Positions 30,724 through 35,632 of a stretch of 35,632 nt of DNA are shown here, piece after piece. Both the position numbers and the translations under genes were made by a program. The notes beneath the pieces are model-generated. The model did no database searches, was not told the origin of the DNA, and saw only the letters and a list, made by a program, of their open reading frames with translations. Position 1 is the stretch's first letter. Every line of letters begins with the position of its first letter. Origin of the DNA: Methyloversatilis sp. (GTDB lineage Bacteria; Pseudomonadota; Gammaproteobacteria; Burkholderiales; Rhodocyclaceae); contig NZ_JAUYRO010000043.1 in assembly GCF_030696805.1 (NCBI RefSeq), forward strand, positions 1 through 35,632, read 5' to 3'.

Positions 30724-31089
30724 ATGGCAAAGACTGTACTCGCAATTGACGATTCGGCGTCGATCCGCCAGATGGTGGCATTTACCCTGAAAAGCTCCGG
30801 CTACGACGTGATCGAGGCGGTGGACGGACAGGACGGCCTGGACAAGGCGAAGGCGAAATCGGTCAACCTCGTGCTGACCGACCAGAACATGCCGCGCATG
30901 GACGGGCTGACGCTGATCCGCAATCTGCGCAGCATGGCGCAGTACAAGGCGACGCCGATCCTGATGCTGACCACCGAATCGTCCGATGCGATGAAGGCAC
31001 AGGGTCGGGCCGCCGGTGCGACCGGCTGGCTGGTCAAACCCTTCGATCCGCAGAAGCTGGTCGAGGTGGTGAAGAAGGTGATCGGCTGA
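30724..31089 (+). CDS. cheY: Chemotaxis response regulator CheY
   Basis: This 121-residue single-domain receiver carries chemotaxis signals from CheA to the flagellar switch. The acidic pocket Asp9/Asp10 (LAIDDSAS), phosphorylated Asp53 (LTDQNMPRMDG), Thr83 (MLTTES) and Lys105 (VKPFDP) are in place. GGAG stands 8 bases before ATG 30724. It lies between the CheZ-like transducer and cheA, so the three are probably co-transcribed from 29466-29492. It resembles the CheY that acts with the CheA encoded next to it. Confidence 0.94.
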   Translation: MAKTVLAIDDSASIRQMVAFTLKSSGYDVIEAVDGQDGLDKAKAKSVNLVLTDQNMPRMDGLTLIRNLRSMAQYKATPILMLTTESSDAMKAQGRAAGATGWLVKPFDPQKLVEVVKKVIG

Positions 31090-31126
31090 GCGACGTGCGT
31101 CGACATCCGCAACCGGGAGACTGTTC

Positions 31127-33367
31127 ATGACCATGGACCTGAGCCAGTTCTACCAGGTGTTCTTCGAAGAGGCCGCAGAACATCTGTCGAACATGGAACA
31201 GATGCTGCTCGACATCAATCTCGACAGCCTCGATGACGAAGAGATGAATGCGATCTTCCGCGCCGCCCACTCGATCAAGGGCAGCGCCGGCACCTTCGGC
31301 TTCAACGACCTCGCACAGGTCACCCACGAGCTCGAAACGCTGCTCGATCGCGTGCGCAAGCACGAAGTCCTCATGACGCCGGCCATGGTCAACGCCTCAC
31401 TCGAAGCCGGCGATCTGCTGCGCGATCTGGTGGCGGCACATCGCGGCATCGGCGAAGCCGATCTGCAGCGGGTGGCTCAGGTGTGCGCCGCGCTCAAGTC
31501 CCTCTATTCCGATGTGGTGGAGCCGGCAAGGGCGTGCGAACGGACAGAATCGGTTCCGCTGTCTGCTGTATCGACTTTACGTTTCAGCTTTCTGCTGTTG
31601 TCCGACCATGCCGATGTGGCTGGCGTGATCGAGAATCTTGCCCGCGAGGCCGGTGCGCTCGGTGGCCGCCTGCTTGACCTTTCCCTGGGCGCCGACGGGC
31701 GCTGGCACGGCGTTTTCGAGGGCAGCGTCGATGTGGAGGCACTGCGCGATCTGGTTGATTTCATTGCCGTCACCGACAGCTTCGTGCTGACCGCGCCGGT
31801 CACCGATGCCGACGATGCATATGGTCTGTTCGACGCGTTACCCGAAACATTGTCCGACGGCGATAACGCGTGGGGCCTGTTCGACGCCGCGTTGCCTGAT
31901 ACAGCGAGCACGGCTGACGACAGTTACGGATTGTTCGACGCCGAGCCCGTTGCGCCGACATCCGGCAACAGCCAGACGGGCGATCCATCCTACGGCTTCT
32001 TCGATCCGCCTGCCGGGCAGGCGGTCGTCGATGCACCGGGTGCCGATGCGGGATTGTCGATCGTGTCACCCGCTGCCGCAACGCGGGAAGAGTGCGCCGT
32101 CAATGCACCGGTCGAGGCTTTGATCGCGCCGTCGATCGAAGCCCCCAAGGCCGCTGCTCCACGCAGTGCGAAGCCCGCCGCGGTGGCCGATACGTCGATA
32201 CGCGTGGGCGTAGACAAGGTCGACCAGATCATCAATCTGGTCGGCGAACTGGTGATCACCCAGGCCATGCTGATGTCGGCTGCGTCGAAACTCGATCCTG
32301 TCGAGTTCGAACGCCTGATGAGCGGTGTGCAGCAACTCGAACGCAATACGCGCGACCTGCAGGAATCGGTGATGTCGATCCGCATGCTGCCGATGTCCAC
32401 CGTGTTCTCGCGCTTTCCGCGCGTCGTTCGCGACCTGTCGCAGAAACTGGGCAAGAAAGTCAGGCTTGTACTCGCCGGGGAATCGACCGAACTCGACAAG
32501 GGCCTGATCGAACGCATTGCCGATCCGCTGACCCATCTGGTGCGCAACAGTCTTGACCACGGTGTCGAGACGCCCGAAGTACGGGTCGCGCGCGGCAAGC
32601 CGGAAGAAGGCACGATCACACTGAAGGCTTCGCATCAGGGCGGCAACATCGTCATCGAAGTCGGTGACGACGGTGCCGGACTCAGTCGTGAGCGCATCCT
32701 GTCAAAGGCGCGCGAGCGTGGTCTTGCCGTGAGTGATTCGATGACCGACCAGGACGTGTGGGCACTCATCTTCGAACCGGGCTTTTCGACCGCCGATCAG
32801 GTGACCGAAGTGTCGGGACGCGGCGTCGGCATGGATGTCGTCAAGCGCAATATCTCGGCGATGGGGGGGCGCGTCGACATTGATTCGATGACCGGTGTCG
32901 GCACGCGCATGACGGTACGATTGCCGCTGACGCTCGCCATCCTCGACGGCATGTCGGTGGCGGTCGGCGACGAAACCTACATCATTCCGCTGAATTACGT
33001 CGTCGAGTCGCTGCAGCCAGGCGCCGACATGATCAAGAGCATCGGTGGCGTGCCCCGCCTGGTACAGGTGCGCAACGAGTTCCTGAACATCCTGACGCTG
33101 CGCGATGCCTTCGGCCTGGCCGGCGGCACGACCGATCTGGAGCGCGGCATTCTTGTCGTGCTCGAATCCGACGGCGACAAGATCGCGCTGTTCGTCGATG
33201 CCCTGGTCGGTCAGCACCAGGTCGTCATCAAGAGCCTGGAAGCCAATTATCGCAAGGTGGTGGGTATCTCGGGTGCAACGATCATGGGCGATGGTCACGT
33301 CGGCCTGATCCTTGACGTGCAGGCGCTGGTCGAAACAGCCCGTGTCGGCATGGCGGTGGCGGCGTAG
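31127..33367 (+). CDS. cheA: Chemotaxis histidine kinase CheA
   Basis: The 746-residue kinase has the P1 HPt domain (phosphorylated His48 in FRAAHSIKGSAGTFGF), a P2-like domain (about 148-222), a long linker, P3 dimerisation (about 355-440; VDKVDQIINLVGELVITQAML), a P4 ATPase with HLVRNSLDHGVE (N box), DDGAGLS (G1) and SGRGVGMDVV (G2), and a P5 CheW-like domain from about 600. The linker holds four copies of a YGLFD-type motif (residues 232, 249, 267 and 289). All catalytic boxes are intact. An ATG at 31133 is an alternative start. It phosphorylates CheY and probably CheB (not in the window). Confidence 0.97.
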   Translation: MTMDLSQFYQVFFEEAAEHLSNMEQMLLDINLDSLDDEEMNAIFRAAHSIKGSAGTFGFNDLAQVTHELETLLDRVRKHEVLMTPAMVNASLEAGDLLRDLVAAHRGIGEADLQRVAQVCAALKSLYSDVVEPARACERTESVPLSAVSTLRFSFLLLSDHADVAGVIENLAREAGALGGRLLDLSLGADGRWHGVFEGSVDVEALRDLVDFIAVTDSFVLTAPVTDADDAYGLFDALPETLSDGDNAWGLFDAALPDTASTADDSYGLFDAEPVAPTSGNSQTGDPSYGFFDPPAGQAVVDAPGADAGLSIVSPAAATREECAVNAPVEALIAPSIEAPKAAAPRSAKPAAVADTSIRVGVDKVDQIINLVGELVITQAMLMSAASKLDPVEFERLMSGVQQLERNTRDLQESVMSIRMLPMSTVFSRFPRVVRDLSQKLGKKVRLVLAGESTELDKGLIERIADPLTHLVRNSLDHGVETPEVRVARGKPEEGTITLKASHQGGNIVIEVGDDGAGLSRERILSKARERGLAVSDSMTDQDVWALIFEPGFSTADQVTEVSGRGVGMDVVKRNISAMGGRVDIDSMTGVGTRMTVRLPLTLAILDGMSVAVGDETYIIPLNYVVESLQPGADMIKSIGGVPRLVQVRNEFLNILTLRDAFGLAGGTTDLERGILVVLESDGDKIALFVDALVGQHQVVIKSLEANYRKVVGISGATIMGDGHVGLILDVQALVETARVGMAVAA
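31820..32005 (+). repeat. Four YGLFD-type peptide repeats in the CheA linker
   Basis: YGLFD (232-236), WGLFD (249-253), YGLFD (267-271) and YGFFD (289-293), each preceded by acidic residues (DDA, DNA, DDS, DPS), spaced 17-22 residues apart in an otherwise low-complexity stretch. Regular spacing of an aromatic core in a disordered linker suggests multivalent docking motifs. Confidence 0.8.
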
Positions 33368-33520
33368 GCAATCGTCGCAGACCCGCCGTTTCCAGCTGCT
33401 TCGTCCGCAGCACCCGTCCCTGCCTTGTGATCGCGCCCGGTGTGAGGCGCCGTCATCGACGTGCCGCTTGATGCAGGTCACCGGATTGCAAACAAGCTTG
33501 TTTTCAGGCGCTGTGCGTCC

Positions 33521-33548
33521 TCAAGGCACTCCGTGTTCCGGCCGTTAA
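33521..33548 (+). promoter_or_regulatory. Sigma-28 (FliA)-like promoter of cheW
   Basis: TCAA (33521-33524), 16 bases, then GCCGTTAA (33541-33548), one base from the consensus -10. It lies 31 bases before the preferred cheW start and argues against the GTG at 33556, which would leave almost no leader. Confidence 0.7.
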
Positions 33549-33579
33549 AGCAAAAGTGATAGACGCTGCGGAGCATGCA

Positions 33580-34089
33580 ATGACCCAACTGGCGCGAACA
33601 GCGCACCCGAAACAAAACGGCACCGTCGATGGCGGGTACGCTCAGGAATTCCTGACCTTCACGCTCGGCGGTGAAGAGTACGCCATCGACATCCTCAAGG
33701 TGCAGGAGATCCGTGGCTATGATGCGGTGACCGGCATTGCCCACGCACCGCCATTCATCAAGGGTGTCATCAATCTGCGCGGCATCATCGTTCCGATTGT
33801 CGATCTGCGGATCAAGTTCGGTGTCGGTGTTGTTGAATACACCCCCTTTACAGTGACGATCATCCTCAACGTCGGCGGTCGCGTTGTCGGCATCGTGGTC
33901 GATGCCGTGTCCGACGTACTGTCGCTGGACCCTGCTCAACTGTGCGAGCCGCCCGAGTTCGCCTCCAGTCTGGATACCCGCTACATCCAGTCGCTCGGCT
34001 CGATCGATGACCGGATGCTCATCGTTGTCGATATCGAAAAGCTGATGCTTTCGGCCGACATGGCGCTTGTCGAGAACCCCCTGCACTGA
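33580..34089 (+). CDS. cheW: Chemotaxis adaptor CheW
   Basis: CheW couples receptors to CheA. The 169-residue protein has the standard double-barrel pattern: [58 protein letters not shown], then [13 protein letters not shown] and [14 protein letters not shown] 33580 is chosen because GGAG (33570-33573) is 6 bases upstream and the sigma-28 -10 box ends at 33548. A short disordered lead of about 20 residues precedes the domain. The transducer gene that follows starts 10 bases after the stop. Confidence 0.96.
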   Translation: MTQLARTAHPKQNGTVDGGYAQEFLTFTLGGEEYAIDILKVQEIRGYDAVTGIAHAPPFIKGVINLRGIIVPIVDLRIKFGVGVVEYTPFTVTIILNVGGRVVGIVVDAVSDVLSLDPAQLCEPPEFASSLDTRYIQSLGSIDDRMLIVVDIEKLMLSADMALVENPLH

Positions 34090-34099
34090 GAAGAAAAAA

Positions 34100-35632
34100 A
34101 TGGCAAAGACATCTGGAACTCCATCTGGCTCCGTCAACCTGACCGTGCAGCGCCGTCTGATGATGATGGTTGCCGTGACGCTCACGGCTTTCGTCGCGCT
34201 TGCCGCAATACTGCTGTTCGCGATGCGCGACAACATGCTGGATGACCGCAAGAGCGCCGCGCGTTTTGCGGTCGAGTCTGCGTGGGGTGTGATCGAATCC
34301 TTCGAAAAGCGCGCCGCTTCCGGCGAACTGACGCAGGACGAAGCGCGCCGGCAGGCCATCGCGACGCTGCGGACGCTGCGCTACAACGGTGAGGATTATT
34401 TCTGGATCAACGACTTCGGTCCGCGCATGGTGATGCACCCGACCAAGCCTGAACTGGAAGGCAAGGATCTGGGCGGATCGAAGGACCCGAACGGCAAGGC
34501 GCTGTTTCTTGAAATGGTGGCAGTCGCAAAAGCCGATGGGGCTGGTTTCGTCGATTACATGTGGCCGCGGCCCGGCTCGACAGACCCGGTGGCCAAGGTT
34601 TCGTACGTACGCGCTTTCGCGCCGTGGGGATGGATCGTCGGCTCCGGCATCTATGTTGATGAGGTCGATGCGCTGATCCTCGACCAGGCCTTGTGGGTTG
34701 TCCTCGGCGTGTTGGCGGTAGCGCTTGCGATTGGCGTGCCGAGTATACGACTCGGGCGCAGCATCGCGTCCCGGTTGCGTGACGCCGGACGCCATGCCGA
34801 CGCGATTTCCACGGGCATGCTGGACCGGTCGATCGACGCGGGTGCGCTGGACGAGATCGGTCATCTGCTGCAGGCGCTCGACAAGATGCGCGCCGACCTG
34901 AAGCAGCGCATGGAGCGTGATCATGCGGTTTCCGCGGAGAACCTGCGGGTCCGTACTGCACTGGATTTTGTGAGTCGCAATGTGCGCATTGCCGATGCGG
35001 ATGGCAATGTGATCTACGCCAACCGCACCATGATGAAGACGCTGGGCGAGATTGAGTCTGACGTCAGAGTGAGCGTACCGTCGTTTTCGGTGGATCGCAT
35101 CATCGGCAGCAATGTCGCTTCGCTATGTAACAACGCTGCCTTCGTCCGCAAGTCCGAACAGGTCGGCAATGCGCAGCACAGCGAACTGGCCATCGGTTCG
35201 CGCACCTTCGATGTTGTCACCACGCCGATCCTGAACGATGCCGGACAGCGCATCGGGATGGTCGCCGAGTGGACCGAGCGCACGCAGGAACTTGTCGTCG
35301 AGCGCGAGGTGGAAGACATGATCGCGGCAGCCGTCGGCGGCGACTTTACTCACCGCATCGACGTCCAGGGCAAACAGGGATTCTTCAAGTCGCTGGCCCT
35401 CAGCATGAACGAGCTGGTCGCCGTCGTGGCCGCCGGCCTCGAAGATACCGCTCGCGTGCTGAATGCCATTTCGCGCGGTGTGCTGACCGAGAAGATCGAT
35501 CGTGACTATGCGGGCACGTTCGGTCGTCTGAAGGAAGACACGAACACGACGGTGGACAAGCTGCGCGAGGTTGTAGGCCGGATCAAGGATTCGACGGAGG
35601 CGATCAATACGGCGGCGCGCGAGATATCGGCG
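34100..35632 (+). CDS. Methyl-accepting chemotaxis protein with single-Cache and PAS domains, 3' end missing
   Basis: ATG 34100 opens a frame of 511 codons that runs off the right edge. A membrane helix (about 21-42) leads to a periplasmic sCache_2 sensor (45-190; YNGEDYFWINDFGPRMVMHP and APWGWIVGSGIYVDEV are diagnostic), a second helix (196-215), HAMP (about 216-270), a PAS domain (285-400; IADADGNVIYANRTMMKTL) and a further HAMP-like pair (405-490; GDFTHRID, GVLTEKIDRDYAGTFGRLKEDTN). The signalling tip lies beyond the window. sCache_2 sensors bind small organic acids or amines in characterised cases. It follows cheW by 10 bases and is likely co-transcribed. Confidence 0.92.
   Translation, partial: MAKTSGTPSGSVNLTVQRRLMMMVAVTLTAFVALAAILLFAMRDNMLDDRKSAARFAVESAWGVIESFEKRAASGELTQDEARRQAIATLRTLRYNGEDYFWINDFGPRMVMHPTKPELEGKDLGGSKDPNGKALFLEMVAVAKADGAGFVDYMWPRPGSTDPVAKVSYVRAFAPWGWIVGSGIYVDEVDALILDQALWVVLGVLAVALAIGVPSIRLGRSIASRLRDAGRHADAISTGMLDRSIDAGALDEIGHLLQALDKMRADLKQRMERDHAVSAENLRVRTALDFVSRNVRIADADGNVIYANRTMMKTLGEIESDVRVSVPSFSVDRIIGSNVASLCNNAAFVRKSEQVGNAQHSELAIGSRTFDVVTTPILNDAGQRIGMVAEWTERTQELVVEREVEDMIAAAVGGDFTHRIDVQGKQGFFKSLALSMNELVAVVAAGLEDTARVLNAISRGVLTEKIDRDYAGTFGRLKEDTNTTVDKLREVVGRIKDSTEAINTAAREISA

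Noticed and set aside
33556-33579. GTG at 33556 as the cheW start
   Set aside because: It lies only 8 bases after the sigma-28 -10 box and has no ribosome-binding site, whereas ATG 33580 has GGAG at proper spacing.
1-35632. CRISPR arrays, prophage, tRNA or rRNA genes
   Set aside because: No regularly spaced repeats with unique spacers, no phage structural genes or integrase, and no recognisable tRNA or rRNA sequence were seen.

Overview
The window is high-GC chromosomal DNA from a flagellated Gram-negative bacterium. The gene orders rpe-gph-trpE-trpG-trpD-trpC and flhD-flhC-motA-motB-(transducer)-cheY-cheA-cheW-mcp, together with ApaG, a DUF3565 protein and a cold-shock/DUF1294 fusion, point to a betaproteobacterium, probably of the Rhodocyclales or a close relative (Methyloversatilis/Thauera-like). 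That placement is inferred from gene content and was not tested by alignment.

Region by region. Positions 1-1440 are accessory: the 3' part of a PIN-domain toxin running off the left edge, then a complete VapB/VapC pair with a palindrome as likely autoregulatory operator. Positions 1507-7750 hold scattered housekeeping genes: a class I methyltransferase, a small membrane protein on the minus strand, an overlapping cassette (DUF2157 membrane protein, DUF4824-like protein, DUF3565 protein) followed by a cold-shock/DUF1294 protein, a flavodoxin-fold NAD(P)H oxidoreductase, and a second methyltransferase behind apaG. Gaps here carry REP-like repeats with GTGGGAGC or GTAGGAGC heads. Positions 8279-13970 are rpe-gph followed by trpEGDC; trpD and trpC are separated by a perfect 27-bp inverted repeat.

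Positions 13989-22280 contain a His-tailed Spy/CpxP-like periplasmic protein, an HDOD protein fused to an apparently dead histidine kinase, an HNH endonuclease, an orphan TonB-like protein, a Tat-exported Rieske protein, a MASE1-PAS-PAS sensor kinase and a zinc-ribbon NUDIX hydrolase. Positions 22447-26246 hold two large response regulators for cyclic-di-GMP: HDOD-REC-GGDEF, with intact GGDEF and inhibitory site, and REC-GGDEF-EAL, with degenerate GGDEF and intact EAL. These make an apparent cyclase/phosphodiesterase pair directly upstream of the flagellar master regulator.

Positions 26450-35632 are the flagellar/chemotaxis block. flhDC ends in a textbook terminator. motA, the transducer gene before cheY, and cheW are each preceded by a sigma-28 (FliA)-like promoter of the form TCAAGTTT-N11-GCCGTTAC. 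Similar sequences lie upstream of both cyclic-di-GMP genes, and a perfect GCCGATAA lies upstream of the HDOD pseudokinase gene. The main hypothesis offered is therefore a FliA-linked signalling module joining motility, HDOD proteins and cyclic-di-GMP. Two protein-level oddities support a second look: the transducer before cheY carries a CheZ-like D-x3-Q motif and a GEIELF tail, and CheA carries four YGLFD-type repeats in its linker.
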